From Microterricola pindariensis (GTDB lineage: Bacteria > Actinomycetota > Actinomycetes > Actinomycetales > Microbacteriaceae), in contig NZ_MPZN01000038.1 in NCBI RefSeq assembly GCF_002936985.1, positions 1 to 32,395 on the forward strand: a stretch of 32,395 nt of DNA, written 5' to 3'. This document shows positions 1-7,211 of the stretch, one piece after another (the stretch's first letter is position 1; each line of letters opens with the position of its first letter). The translations under genes were made by a program, and so were the position numbers. The notes below the pieces were generated by a model. That model was not told where the DNA came from, did no database searches, and was given only the letters and a program-made list of their open reading frames with translations.

Positions 1-192
1 GAGCTCGAACGCCTCCGCCCCGGCGAGCGCGGCGCCGTCGGCGACACTGAGCAGCCTCTTCCGCTCCAGCGACAGCGAGGTCGCGGCGACGACGATCAGG
101 ATCAGGGCGAGCGCGAAGGCGCCGTAGAAGACGGTGAGCACCAGGCTCGAGCCCTCCTCCCCGCGCAGCCTCCCCCTCAGCGCCCCGGTCAC
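1..192 (-). CDS. TadG-like pilus-assembly membrane protein, truncated by the window edge
   Basis: Only the first 64 codons are present. The GTG start overlaps the stop of the upstream TadE-like gene (GTGA), so it is the next gene of the same operon. A short Arg/Glu-rich cytoplasmic stretch is followed by one hydrophobic helix (about residues 17-37) and then the start of an extracytoplasmic segment rich in Ala and Gly, ending in ADGAALAGAEAFEL. This N-terminal layout and the gene position fit the TadE/TadG-like minor pilin or secreted proteins found last in actinobacterial tad clusters. The C-terminal domain is outside the window, so the TadG name rests on position and topology only. Confidence 0.65.
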   Translation of the reverse strand, partial: MTGALRGRLRGEEGSSLVLTVFYGAFALALILIVVAATSLSLERKRLLSVADGAALAGAEAFEL

Positions 193-641
193 GGCCCTCC
201 TCCCCAGAACGTCGACACCCGTTGGGTGGCGGATGCCGCCAGCGGCACGCTCGCGCTCTGCTGCAGCCCGAGCACATCCGGCACCAGCGGCAGCGCCACG
301 GTGACGCGCACGCTCACGGTGACGACCTCCCCGCGCACCAGGCAGCGCGGCTGGCCGTCGCCGCAGTCGAACTCCAGCGTGCTGGTCTCGGCGGGGAGCC
401 CGTAGTCGGCGAGGGTCACGGCGAGCGCACGCCCGGCCGCGGCCTGCCCGGCCTCCTCGTTCGCCGCCTGCACGAAGGCGCGGGCGGCCTGCCGCGCGGC
501 CCCCTCCGCGGCGAGCGCGCCCGCCTGCAGCGCGGAGACGGCGAGCACGAGGTACACCAGCGGAACCATCAGGATCAGGCCGACGGTAAGGAACTCGAGC
601 GAGGCCGAGCCGCGCTCAGTCCGGAAGCTCCACGGCCGCAT
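189..641 (-). CDS. TadE-like minor pilin
   Basis: Predicted 150-residue protein with a short basic N-terminus, the ERGSASLEF signature (Glu five residues after the Gly, as at prepilin-like processing sites) and one hydrophobic helix at about residues 17-40, followed by a soluble Ala-rich domain. Two cysteines (FDCGDGQPRCLV) could form a disulfide outside the cell. This is the normal TadE architecture: a membrane-anchored pseudopilin needed for assembly of the Flp pilus or its secretion machine. The ATG lies 26 bp inside the preceding TadE-like gene and the stop overlaps the next start, so the three are probably translationally coupled. Confidence 0.8.
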   Translation of the reverse strand: MRPWSFRTERGSASLEFLTVGLILMVPLVYLVLAVSALQAGALAAEGAARQAARAFVQAANEEAGQAAAGRALAVTLADYGLPAETSTLEFDCGDGQPRCLVRGEVVTVSVRVTVALPLVPDVLGLQQSASVPLAASATQRVSTFWGGGP

Positions 642-1011
642 GCCCGGTCACCTCCAGCCCCGACGCGATCCCGAACAGGCCGATCAGCGGCAGCGGGGCG
701 ACGACCCGCACCTCCGTGCTGCGCAGCTCGGCCACCTCGGTGTAGCCGGCCGTCACGTTGCCGGCATAGCCCGCGCCGATGCCGAGGGTGATCAGCTCGC
801 GGGTGCGCTGGAGGCCGTCGTCCAGCGTCGCCCCGGCCCGGGCCGCCATCCGCGCCCCCTCCGCTGCGGCATCCTGCACCGTGTTGCGGACGTGCAGGGC
901 CAGGGCCAGCTGCACGACGGCCAGGCAGAGCAGGGTGAGGAGGGCGGCGACCATCGTGAACTCGGCGAGCGCGCTACCGCGCTCGTCGCGCACCGCGCCG
1001 CGGGGCTGCAC
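616..1011 (-). CDS. TadE-like minor pilin (second copy)
   Basis: TadE family member: basic leader, ERGSALAEF signature, a hydrophobic helix, then about 80 extracytoplasmic residues beginning with an ARAGATLDDGLQRT stretch. The open frame extends upstream to 1062, but that would overlap the small pilin-like gene by about 45 bp and adds a Ser/Arg-rich sequence foreign to the family. I therefore prefer the GTG 4 nt after the stop of that small gene (131 residues); a second GTG six codons further in is also possible. No convincing Shine-Dalgarno precedes either, which fits translational coupling. It overlaps the downstream TadE-like gene by 26 bp. Confidence 0.75.
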   Translation of the reverse strand: MQPRGAVRDERGSALAEFTMVAALLTLLCLAVVQLALALHVRNTVQDAAAEGARMAARAGATLDDGLQRTRELITLGIGAGYAGNVTAGYTEVAELRSTEVRVVAPLPLIGLFGIASGLEVTGHAAVELPD

Positions 1012-1015
1012 GGTG

Positions 1016-1189
1016 TCAGAAGCTGAGGACGCGCTGGATGGCCTGATCGAAGACCTGCGCAAGCGCCGTGCCGGCCAGGCCCCAGATCAACACCACCAGC
1101 CCGGCCGTCATCAGCGAGATCAGAACCCAGCCGGGCACGTCGCCGCGCTCCTCCTCGCGCAGCCGCGCCATTCCTGTGATTCGGGACAT
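1016..1189 (-). CDS. Small pilin-like membrane protein of the tad operon (57 aa)
   Basis: A 57-codon gene found by reading the gap between tadC and the TadE-like genes. GGAAGG precedes the ATG at good spacing. The product has a charged N-terminus (MSRITGMARLREEERGDVPG), one hydrophobic helix (about residues 21-44) and a short amphipathic tail. Position and size match the Flp-type prepilin or the small unknown proteins found at this place in actinobacterial tad clusters. However, the sequence after the Gly (GDVPGWVLI) lacks the Glu at +5 that marks a prepilin peptidase site, while both TadE-like neighbours have it. It may be the major subunit of a divergent pilus or an uncleaved membrane protein. 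Confidence 0.7.
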   Translation of the reverse strand: MSRITGMARLREEERGDVPGWVLISLMTAGLVVLIWGLAGTALAQVFDQAIQRVLSF

Positions 1190-1207
1190 GGTTGTCTTCC
1201 TTCCTGT

Positions 1208-2146
1208 TCAGAACCCGGCCTGGAGCACGAACACCCCAGGGAAGATGGCGAAGATGACGGTGAGCGGCAAGATCAGGAAGATCAGCGGCACCAGCATCAG
1301 TACCTCCTTCTTGCCGCCGCTCTCCAACAGCTCCCGCTTGGCGACGCCGCGCGCGTCACTCGCCTGCGCGCGCAGCACCTCGGCCAGCGGGGTGCCGCGC
1401 TCGAGCACCGCGATCATCTGGTCCACACAGCGCGCGAGCGCGGTGACGCGCAGTTCGGCGGCAAGCTCGTGCAGGGCCCGGGTGAGCGGGATGCCGGTGT
1501 GCACCCGAGCGACGACGACGCCAAACTCCGCGGCGAGCCCGCCGGAGCTGGCCCGGGAGACACGGGCGAGGGCGTCCTGCAGGCCCTCTCCCGCCGACAG
1601 GCTCAACGAGAGGAACTCGAGCACCAGCGGCAGCTCGGCCTCGATCCGGCGCAGCCGCGCCCGAGCACGCCGGCGCAGCACCAGCTCCGGCAGCGCGCCG
1701 CCCACGAGGAACGCCGTCGGCGGCAGGGCGACCTGCGCGAGCGGGGACAGCGTGCCGAGGGCCGAGCCGAGGATCGTGACGGTGAGTCCCACGGCCAGGC
1801 CGAGCACGGCGGCGAGCAGCTGCTCGGTGCGGAACTGCACGACGCTGCGGCCCGACCCGGCCTGGCGGAGCCGCCGGGCCAACACCTCGGAGCCGCCGAG
1901 CACGTCTCCGAGGACCGCCGCCGCCCGGGCCGCGGCGGGGGCGAACAGCGTGCCGAGCACCGGCAGCGGGTCGACGGTGTGCCGGCCGGCCCGCTCCCGC
2001 GCGGCTTCCGAGACGTCGCTCAGGTACGGTGCGACCCGGTCGATCAGGCGCGCCCGGCGGAGCCGCGGTGTCAGCGCGACGAGCGACCACAGCCCGAGTC
2101 CGAGCGTGCAGCCCAGCACAAGCGCCCAGCCAGCGGCGGGGCTCAT
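1208..2146 (-). CDS. tadC: TadC-like type II/IV secretion inner-membrane platform protein
   Basis: 312-residue member of the T2SSF (GspF/TadC) family. An N-terminal helix (about 5-25) is followed by a basic cytoplasmic linker, two central membrane helices (about 109-155), the conserved cytoplasmic helical domain (IEAELPLVLEFLSLSLSAGE through GTPLAEVLRAQ) and a C-terminal pair of hydrophobic segments ending FAIFPGVFVLQAGF. These proteins form the membrane platform with TadB that couples the TadA ATPase to pilin extrusion. The ATG overlaps the tadB stop (ATGA). The reading frame is open further upstream, but only as an out-of-frame shadow of tadB, so that extension was rejected. Confidence 0.88.
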   Translation of the reverse strand: MSPAAGWALVLGCTLGLGLWSLVALTPRLRRARLIDRVAPYLSDVSEAARERAGRHTVDPLPVLGTLFAPAAARAAAVLGDVLGGSEVLARRLRQAGSGRSVVQFRTEQLLAAVLGLAVGLTVTILGSALGTLSPLAQVALPPTAFLVGGALPELVLRRRARARLRRIEAELPLVLEFLSLSLSAGEGLQDALARVSRASSGGLAAEFGVVVARVHTGIPLTRALHELAAELRVTALARCVDQMIAVLERGTPLAEVLRAQASDARGVAKRELLESGGKKEVLMLVPLIFLILPLTVIFAIFPGVFVLQAGF

Positions 2147-3036
2147 CGGAACCACCGCTGTTCCTCTGGCAGCCGGCCGAGGCGCAGCATGACCCGGTAC
2201 GCCACGACGGAGAGGAGCAGCCCGCCGAGGATCAGCACCGAGCCGGCCGGGGTGTCGTAGGCGCGGGCCGCCTCGGGGCGCGAGGCGAGCAGCACCAGCA
2301 CGATCCAGGGCGCCGCGACGCCGAGCCGGGCCGCGTTGACGACCCAGCCCTGCCGCGCCCGCAGCTCCGCGCGCACCGCCGCGTCCTCGCGCAGGTAGCC
2401 GGCGAGGCTGCGCAGCACACCGGTCAGCTCGGTGCCGCCGACCTCGCGGGCCATCTTCAATGTCTCCAGGATCCGGTCGGCGACGGGGTCGGCGAGCGCG
2501 TCCTTCAACCGCTCGACGCTCTGGACGAAGTTCGCGCTCGACCGGTAGTCGCGCTCGAAATCGGCGAACGGCGCGCGCGTGCTCGGCGGCCCCACCCTGG
2601 CGAGGCTGCTCACCGAGTCCGGCAGGGAGAGGCCGGAGCGCACAGCCGAGACCAGATGGTCGACGACATCCGGCCAGACCTCGCGGTTCGCACTGCGGCG
2701 GGCCGCCGCCCGCCAGCGCACCAGCACCAGGGGCAGCAGCAGTGCGGCGGCCCCGCACACCACGGCGAGCGCAGTGATGCCGAGGAGGGCCTGGGCGAGC
2801 CCGGCGGCGATGACGCCGAGGGCGACGGAGAGTGCGGCGAGGGCGAGCGGCGGCACCCCGCGGAGGCCGGCCTGCGCGAGCAGGCGTGCTGCCGCGGCGC
2901 GGGGCCCGGATGTCACACCGGCCGTGGGCCCCGCCGGCTGCCCGCCCCGCCCGGCCGGCCAGAACAGCGGGGCGAGCACCAACAGCAACCCGGCCCCGAG
3001 CGCGGCCCCGAGCAGCGTGGTCAGCAGCGGGCTCAT
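2143..3036 (-). CDS. tadB: TadB-like type II/IV secretion inner-membrane platform protein
   Basis: 297-residue T2SSF-family protein. It begins with a hydrophobic helix (MSPLLTTLLGAALGAGLLLV), has a second membrane pair near residues 60-105, then the cytoplasmic T2SSF domain (VWPDVVDHLVSAVRSGLSLPDS through ELTGVLRSLAGYLREDAAVRAE) and C-terminal hydrophobic segments. TadB and TadC normally occur as adjacent paralogues that form the platform of the tad system. The start ATG overlaps the stop of tadA by 4 bp and the stop overlaps the tadC start in the same way, so all three are translationally coupled. Confidence 0.88.
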   Translation of the reverse strand: MSPLLTTLLGAALGAGLLLVLAPLFWPAGRGGQPAGPTAGVTSGPRAAAARLLAQAGLRGVPPLALAALSVALGVIAAGLAQALLGITALAVVCGAAALLLPLVLVRWRAAARRSANREVWPDVVDHLVSAVRSGLSLPDSVSSLARVGPPSTRAPFADFERDYRSSANFVQSVERLKDALADPVADRILETLKMAREVGGTELTGVLRSLAGYLREDAAVRAELRARQGWVVNAARLGVAAPWIVLVLLASRPEAARAYDTPAGSVLILGGLLLSVVAYRVMLRLGRLPEEQRWFR

Positions 3037-4274
3037 ACCGGCACCGCCCCGAGCACGACGGCCGGGTCGAACCCGGCCGCACGGAACTTCTCGAGCTTCG
3101 TCGGCTGGGCGCCGGGCGCCCAGAGCTCGCCGCCGCGCCTCTCGAACAGGGTCTCCGCCTCGACCTGCTCGTCGCGCACCTGCCCCGTCACGGCGAGGAC
3201 CTCGGCGAGCCGGCGCCGGCCGTGCCTGTCCATCTCGCAGTGCACCACGATGTCGACGCAGCTGGCCACCGTCGGCAGCACGAACGAGGAGTCGATGTTG
3301 CGCCCGGCCAGCAGCGGGAGCGTGCAGAGCTTGACCAGGGCGTCGCGCCCGGAGTTGGCGTGGATCGAGCAGGCGCCGGGCACACCGCTGTTCAGGGCGA
3401 TGAGCAGGTCGAGACTCTCCGCCTCGCGCACCTCCCCGACCACGAGCCGGTCCGGCCGCATCCGCAGCGCCTCCTTGATCAGTCGGCGCAGCGTGATCTC
3501 GCCGGTTCCCTCCAGGCTGGGCTGCCTGCACTGCATGGCGACCACGTCCCGGGCGCGGAGGTCGAGCTCGAAAGTCTCCTCGACGGTCACGATGCGCTCG
3601 CGCTCCCTGGCCGCCCCGATCAACGCGTTCAACATCGTCGTCTTGCCGGCCTGCGTAGCCCCGGAGACGAGGATGTTCTGCCCGGCCAGCACGCACATGC
3701 GCAGGAACTCGGCCGTCTGCCGGTTGAGCGAGCCGGCGGCGACCAGCTGGTTGAGGCTGCGGATGCGGCGGCTGAACTTGCGGATGTTCAGCGACCAGAA
3801 CCGGGCCGTGACGTCGGGGATGACGACGTGCAACCGGCTGCCGTCCGGCAGGGAGGCGTCGACGAACGGCGAGCTGAGGTCGACCCGTCGCCCGGAGCTC
3901 TGCAGCATCCGCTCGACCAGCTCCCGCACCTCCCGCTCCGCCAACACCGTGGTGGTCAGCTCCGGCACGCCGGCCCTGGCCACGAAGACGCGGGTCGGCG
4001 AGTTCACCCACACCTCCTCGATCTCCGGGTCGTCGAGGTAGGGCTGCAGCGCGCCGAACCCGGTCAGCGAGGCGACGGCCTCGCGCGCGGCCTGCTCCTC
4101 GTCGTGGATCAGCGGCAACGAACTGCCGAGGGCCCGCTCGCTGTAGCGCTGCACCTCAGCGCGCACATAGCTCTCGGCGAGGGCCGCATCGGCGGCCAGG
4201 TCGACGCTCTCCCGGCGCACGCGCAACCGCACCTGCTCGGTGATCATGCGCACGGCGTCGCTCATGCCGACCAT
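3033..4274 (-). CDS. tadA: TadA/CpaF-family secretion ATPase
   Basis: 413-residue hexameric ATPase of the PilT/VirB11 superfamily that would power pilus assembly. Visible in order: an N-terminal domain with FGALQPYLDDPEIEEVWVN (about 73-91), the strand region SRLHVVIPDV (146-155), a Walker A loop GATQAGKTT (205-213; the GATQAGKT form is usual in actinobacterial TadA), an Asp box-like VEETFEL (231-237), Walker B LVVGEVREAE (277-286) and the His box ACSIHANS (301-308). The start ATG has GGAG four bases upstream; a second in-frame ATG three codons on is possible. It is the first gene of the operon. No TadZ/CpaE-like gene lies upstream, where a tRNA gene follows instead. Confidence 0.93.
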   Translation of the reverse strand: MVGMSDAVRMITEQVRLRVRRESVDLAADAALAESYVRAEVQRYSERALGSSLPLIHDEEQAAREAVASLTGFGALQPYLDDPEIEEVWVNSPTRVFVARAGVPELTTTVLAEREVRELVERMLQSSGRRVDLSSPFVDASLPDGSRLHVVIPDVTARFWSLNIRKFSRRIRSLNQLVAAGSLNRQTAEFLRMCVLAGQNILVSGATQAGKTTMLNALIGAARERERIVTVEETFELDLRARDVVAMQCRQPSLEGTGEITLRRLIKEALRMRPDRLVVGEVREAESLDLLIALNSGVPGACSIHANSGRDALVKLCTLPLLAGRNIDSSFVLPTVASCVDIVVHCEMDRHGRRRLAEVLAVTGQVRDEQVEAETLFERRGGELWAPGAQPTKLEKFRAAGFDPAVVLGAVPV

Positions 4275-4304
4275 GATGCTCCATTTGCCCCGGCGGCGCA
4301 GAAG

Positions 4305-4313
4305 TTATCCACA
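4305..4313 (+). promoter_or_regulatory. Perfect DnaA-box 9-mer between tadA and tRNA-Leu
   Basis: TTATCCACA matches the DnaA-box consensus exactly. On the plus strand TTATCC sits 18 bp before a TAAGCT hexamer and could be the -35 of the tRNA promoter. On the minus strand the same bases read TGTGGATAACTT, where TAACTT could be a -10 for the tad operon. A single box is not an origin; whether DnaA binds is unknown. Confidence 0.35.
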
Positions 4314-4328
4314 GGCCCCTCTTCCACC

Positions 4329-4334
4329 TAAGCT
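4329..4334 (+). promoter_or_regulatory. Probable -10 element of tRNA-Leu
   Basis: TAAGCT fits the actinobacterial TANNNT -10 consensus and ends 12 bp before the mature 5' end of the tRNA. The candidate -35 (TTATCC, spacer 18) is inside the DnaA-box sequence. Inferred from position and sequence only. Confidence 0.45.
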
Positions 4335-4346
4335 GGGGAGGCACTC

Positions 4347-4431
4347 GCGGGAGTGGTGAAATTGGCAGACACGCAGGATTTAGGTTCCTGTGCTTTCGAG
4401 CGTGAGGGTTCAAGTCCCTTCTCCCGCACCA
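4347..4431 (+). tRNA. tRNA-Leu (anticodon UAG)
   Basis: Cloverleaf read directly: acceptor stem GCGGGAG pairs with CTCCCGC; the D-arm contains the TGGTGAAATTGGCAGACA sequence typical of tRNA-Leu; the anticodon stem CAGGA/TCCTG encloses loop TTTAGGT with anticodon TAG at positions 34-36. A class II long variable arm follows (TGCTTTCGAGCGT), then the T-arm GAGGGTTCAAGTCCCTT. Discriminator A and an encoded CCA complete the 3' end. It reads CUA and, by wobble, other CUN codons. Confidence 0.97.
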
Positions 4432-4464
4432 CCGGTCGGCGCTGACGGCGTCGGCCGTGGCGCG

Positions 4465-4884
4465 CTAACCGCAGGCGGCCTTGACCGCACTGGCGGCGTC
4501 CTGGATCGCCGTTTGCTGATCGACGATCGCGCCGGCGTCGATCTCGCCGGCCTCGTTCGTCGGCAGGCCGGCGACGAACGCGGACGCCTCGGCGATCTTC
4601 TCGTCGACGGCCGTCAGGGCATCGGCGACGGCAGCGTTGTCGGCACTCTCGGCCAGCGCCAGGATGCGCTCGCTGTAGCCCTTGAGCTTGGCCTCGATCT
4701 CGCTCGGCGTGCCCGCCGCGGCCAGCGTGTTCTGCGCGCCGTTCGCGATATCGCGCGTCGCGGATTGCACGGCCGCGCAGGCGTCGGCGCTCGGCGTCGG
4801 GCTCGCACCACCGCCCGAGGCGCAGCCGGAGAGCAGGAGCGCGCCCGCCAGGGCGAGCACTGCGGTTGTTCTGGATCCGCGCAT
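4465..4884 (-). CDS. Small secreted lipoprotein of unknown function
   Basis: 139-residue protein with a clear lipoprotein signal peptide: MRGSRT, a hydrophobic core, and lipobox LLLSGC with the lipidated cysteine at residue 21. A Gly/Ser/Pro linker follows, then an Ala-rich, largely helical domain (SEIEAKLKGYSERILALAES) with one cysteine early (DACAAV) and one near the C-terminus (KAACG) that may pair. GGGGAAGA precedes the ATG, so I chose it over upstream in-frame ATGs that would destroy the signal peptide. It is divergent from heme oxygenase across 167 bp. I do not recognise the family. Confidence 0.8.
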   Translation of the reverse strand: MRGSRTTAVLALAGALLLSGCASGGGASPTPSADACAAVQSATRDIANGAQNTLAAAGTPSEIEAKLKGYSERILALAESADNAAVADALTAVDEKIAEASAFVAGLPTNEAGEIDAGAIVDQQTAIQDAASAVKAACG

Positions 4885-5039
4885 TTCGTCTTCCCCGATC
4901 GTGAGACCCCACGTTCGAGGGGCACAAACCACTGTGCGCCCCCTGTCGACCGATGTAAATGGCGCGATCCGGGCAATCCGCACCACTCGGACCGCATCGG
5001 AGTCCCGGAAATCTGTCAGCAATCACCACACTCGTTCGG

Positions 5040-5064
5040 TATTGTGTAGGTATGCCTAAGCTAA
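5040..5064 (+). promoter_or_regulatory. Leaderless promoter with DtxR/IdeR-type iron box over the start codon
   Basis: The -10 hexamer TATTGT (5040-5045) ends 6 bp before the ATG at 5052. The 19-mer GTAGGTATGCCTAAGCTAA (5046-5064) matches the DtxR consensus TTAGGTTAGCCTAACCTAA at 15 of 19 positions, including the GCCTAA core. If transcription starts at the ATG, a repressor bound here would cover the start site, giving iron-repressed expression. Corynebacterial hmuO is known to be DtxR-controlled; control here is inferred. Confidence 0.7.
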
Positions 5065-5735
5065 TCTCGCCCGAGTCGCACGTCTCTGAAACCGTCGTCT
5101 CAGAGGACCCGCTCGCCTTGGGAGCGCGCCTGCGCACCGAGACGCACGATCAGCACCGCTCCACCGAGTCGCGCACCTTCATCGTGCGGCTGATGAAGGG
5201 CGAGCTCTCGCTGGCCGACTACACCCGCTACCTGGCGCAGATGGCCTGGGTCTACGAGGCCCTCGAGTCGCGCACCCCCAGCGAATCCGACTTCGCGATC
5301 TACGACGTGCGCCTGAACCGCCTCGCCGAGATCGAGAGCGACCTCGTCGCCCTCGGCGCAGCCGACTGGCGCAGCAGCCACCCGGCCCTGCCCTCCACGC
5401 AGCGCTACGCCGACCGCCTGCGCGAGCTCGTCGCGACCGACTCGCCGCGCTACGTCGCCCACCACTACACCCGCTACCTCGGCGACCTCTCCGGCGGCCA
5501 GGCCATCTCCCGTCTCGTGGCCCGGCACTACGCCGCCACCGACGAGCAGCTCGCCTTCTACCGCTTCGACGGCATCGAGAACCATGTGCACTTCAAGCGC
5601 GAGTACCGCGAGCAGCTCGACGCCCTCCCGCTGAGCGAAGAGGAGTCGGCAGCCGTCGTCGAGGAGGCGCTGGCCGCCTTCGAGTTCAACGGCGCGCTGT
5701 TCGACGAGCTGCAGACGCCCGCCGTCGCCGCGTAG
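5052..5735 (+). CDS. hmuO: Heme oxygenase (biliverdin-producing)
   Basis: 227-residue all-helical enzyme of the HO-1/HmuO family, which oxidatively opens heme to biliverdin, CO and Fe2+ so that host or environmental heme can serve as iron source. The proximal heme ligand is His35 (DQHRSTES, aligning with AHEKAEHS of HmuO), and the distal-helix signature YLGDLSGGQ, with its flexible glycines, is intact. Length is normal for the family. I chose the ATG that directly follows the -10 element and lies inside the iron box; no other ATG or GTG start lies between it and the conserved domain. A DedA-family gene starts 2 bp after the stop, so the two are probably co-transcribed. Confidence 0.95.
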   Translation: MPKLISPESHVSETVVSEDPLALGARLRTETHDQHRSTESRTFIVRLMKGELSLADYTRYLAQMAWVYEALESRTPSESDFAIYDVRLNRLAEIESDLVALGAADWRSSHPALPSTQRYADRLRELVATDSPRYVAHHYTRYLGDLSGGQAISRLVARHYAATDEQLAFYRFDGIENHVHFKREYREQLDALPLSEEESAAVVEEALAAFEFNGALFDELQTPAVAA

Positions 5736-5737
5736 TC

Positions 5738-6409
5738 GTGCACATCACCACCAGCGTCAGCGATGACCTCGTCGGACTGCTGGGTGATGTCGGCGCGATC
5801 GTCTTCTACCTCATCGTCTGGGGACTGGTCTTCGCCGGCACCGCCCTGTTCTTCGGAATCTTCGTTCCCTTCGTCACCGGTGACTCGCTCCTCTTCGCCG
5901 CCGGCCTGATCGCCGCGAGCGCATCCGGAGTCGACATCTGGGTGCTCACGATCGGCGTCGGCATCGCCGCGTTCCTCGGCGACCAGGTCGGCTTCCTGCT
6001 CGGACGCCGCTTCGGCAGGCCGTACCTCGACAAACGCGGCGGCGCACGCACGCAGAAGGCCATCGCGAAGACCGAGTGGTTCTACCACACCTTCGGCTGG
6101 TGGTCCGTGGTGATCGCGCGCTTCGTGCCGTGGGGTCGCGTGTTCATCCCCGTCATCGCCGGCGTCGGCCGGATGGCGTATCTGCGGTTCGTCACGGCCA
6201 ACCTCGTCGGTGCGCTGGCCTGGGGCGTCGGAATCACCCTGATCGGCTACTTCGCCGCATCCATCCCCGCGGTGAAGGCCGGCTCCTACGTGATCGCGGG
6301 CATCGTCATCACCGCCTCCATCGTCGCCGGCATCCGCGCCTGGCGGATTGACAAGGCGGAGCGCGCCGCAGCCGCTGCCACGCCGGGAACATCTACATCC
6401 GAGGGATGA
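5738..6409 (+). CDS. DedA-family membrane protein (first copy)
   Basis: 223-residue protein of the DedA/VTT superfamily (proposed lipid flippases or transporters of the undecaprenyl-phosphate type; the substrate here is unknown). Family landmarks: the re-entrant motif region VPFVTGDSLLFAAG, GDQVGFLLGRRFGR, and the long conserved segment WWSVVIARFVPWGRVFIPVIAGVGRM with the essential Arg residues, then two C-terminal helices. The usual acidic residue of the first motif (E in FxE) is replaced: the sequence reads FFGIF. The GTG start is 2 bp after heme oxygenase with no Shine-Dalgarno, implying translational coupling. A second DedA gene follows. Confidence 0.88.
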   Translation: MHITTSVSDDLVGLLGDVGAIVFYLIVWGLVFAGTALFFGIFVPFVTGDSLLFAAGLIAASASGVDIWVLTIGVGIAAFLGDQVGFLLGRRFGRPYLDKRGGARTQKAIAKTEWFYHTFGWWSVVIARFVPWGRVFIPVIAGVGRMAYLRFVTANLVGALAWGVGITLIGYFAASIPAVKAGSYVIAGIVITASIVAGIRAWRIDKAERAAAAATPGTSTSEG

Positions 6410-6448
6410 TCTTGGCGAGCGGACCGGTTGGTGCACCCCTCGGAAAGC

Positions 6449-6454
6449 TAGACT
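6449..6454 (+). promoter_or_regulatory. -10 element of a leaderless promoter (second DedA gene)
   Basis: TAGACT ends 7 bp before the GTG start; TTGGTG at 6428-6433 is a possible -35 with a short 15-bp spacer. A purine run (GGAAAG) is 14 bp from the start, too far to act as a Shine-Dalgarno. Confidence 0.5.
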
Positions 6455-6461
6455 TCACCTC

Positions 6462-7202
6462 GTGATCCATACCGCTCTCATCCCCTGGCTCGACCCTGAG
6501 GTCATCATTTCCTCGGCCGGACCGTGGGCATTGCTCGTGGTGTGCGCGATCGTCTTCTCCGAGACAGGCCTGCTGGTCGGCTTCCTGCTTCCCGGGGACA
6601 CGCTGCTCGTCATCTCCGGCCTGCTCACCCACACGTTGCTCGTCTTCGGCGTGGAGATCTGGTGGGTCTGCCTCGCGATCAGTTTTGCCGCGTTCCTCGG
6701 CGGCGAGGTCGGCTATCTGATCGGCCACAAGCTCGGCCCGAAGGTGTTCGAGCGCAAGGAGTCCGGGCTGTTCAGCGTCGAGAACGTCCGCAGGACCAAC
6801 GCTTTCTTCGACCGTTTCGGCGCCCTGGCGATCGTCCTGGCCCGCTTCGTGCCGATCGTGCGCACCTTCGCCCCCGTCGCGGCCGGCGTCGGCCACATGG
6901 ACTACAAGAAGTACTCGCTCTACAACGCCATCGGCGCGCTGATCTGGGGCGCCGGCCTGACCTACTTCGGCTTCCTGCTCGGCTACATCCCGCCGATCGC
7001 TAACTTCGTCCAGTCCTACATCGACCTGATCCTGCTCGGCGCAGTGACAATCACCCTGATTCCGACCGTCTGGCACTACATCAGCTCCTCGGTCAAGGCC
7101 AAGCGCTCGACGGCCGCCGGCGCGGACAAGGTCACGGATGCCGAGGAGGCCGCCGCGCTGGCACTCGACCCCGAGCTGCTGAACGGCAAGGACCCGGCCT
7201 AG
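6462..7202 (+). CDS. DedA-family membrane protein (second copy)
   Basis: 246-residue DedA/VTT-superfamily protein. It keeps the canonical motifs better than its neighbour: FSETGLLVGFLLPGDTLLVISG (acidic residue plus PGDTLL), GGEVGYLIGHKLG, and FGALAIVLARFVPIVRTFAPVAAGVGHM, followed by two membrane helices and a charged Ala-rich tail. The two copies have clearly diverged, so this is an old duplication or two subfamilies side by side. The frame is open further upstream, but that part overlaps the first DedA gene out of frame; the GTG after the TAGACT hexamer is preferred. The gene converges on the cation-efflux gene, with 9 bp between stops. Confidence 0.9.
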   Translation: MIHTALIPWLDPEVIISSAGPWALLVVCAIVFSETGLLVGFLLPGDTLLVISGLLTHTLLVFGVEIWWVCLAISFAAFLGGEVGYLIGHKLGPKVFERKESGLFSVENVRRTNAFFDRFGALAIVLARFVPIVRTFAPVAAGVGHMDYKKYSLYNAIGALIWGAGLTYFGFLLGYIPPIANFVQSYIDLILLGAVTITLIPTVWHYISSSVKAKRSTAAGADKVTDAEEAAALALDPELLNGKDPA

Positions 7203-7211
7203 GCAGCGCCG

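Noticed and set aside
779-2260. Plus-strand open frames of 370-670 codons across the tad operon (also 2029-4041 and 2832-4331)
   Set aside because: All are antisense shadows of tadA, tadB and tadC, whose products are clearly recognisable on the other strand.
4305-4313. Replication origin at the DnaA box
   Set aside because: Only one box, no clustered boxes, no AT-rich region, and no dnaA, dnaN, gyrB or parAB genes nearby.
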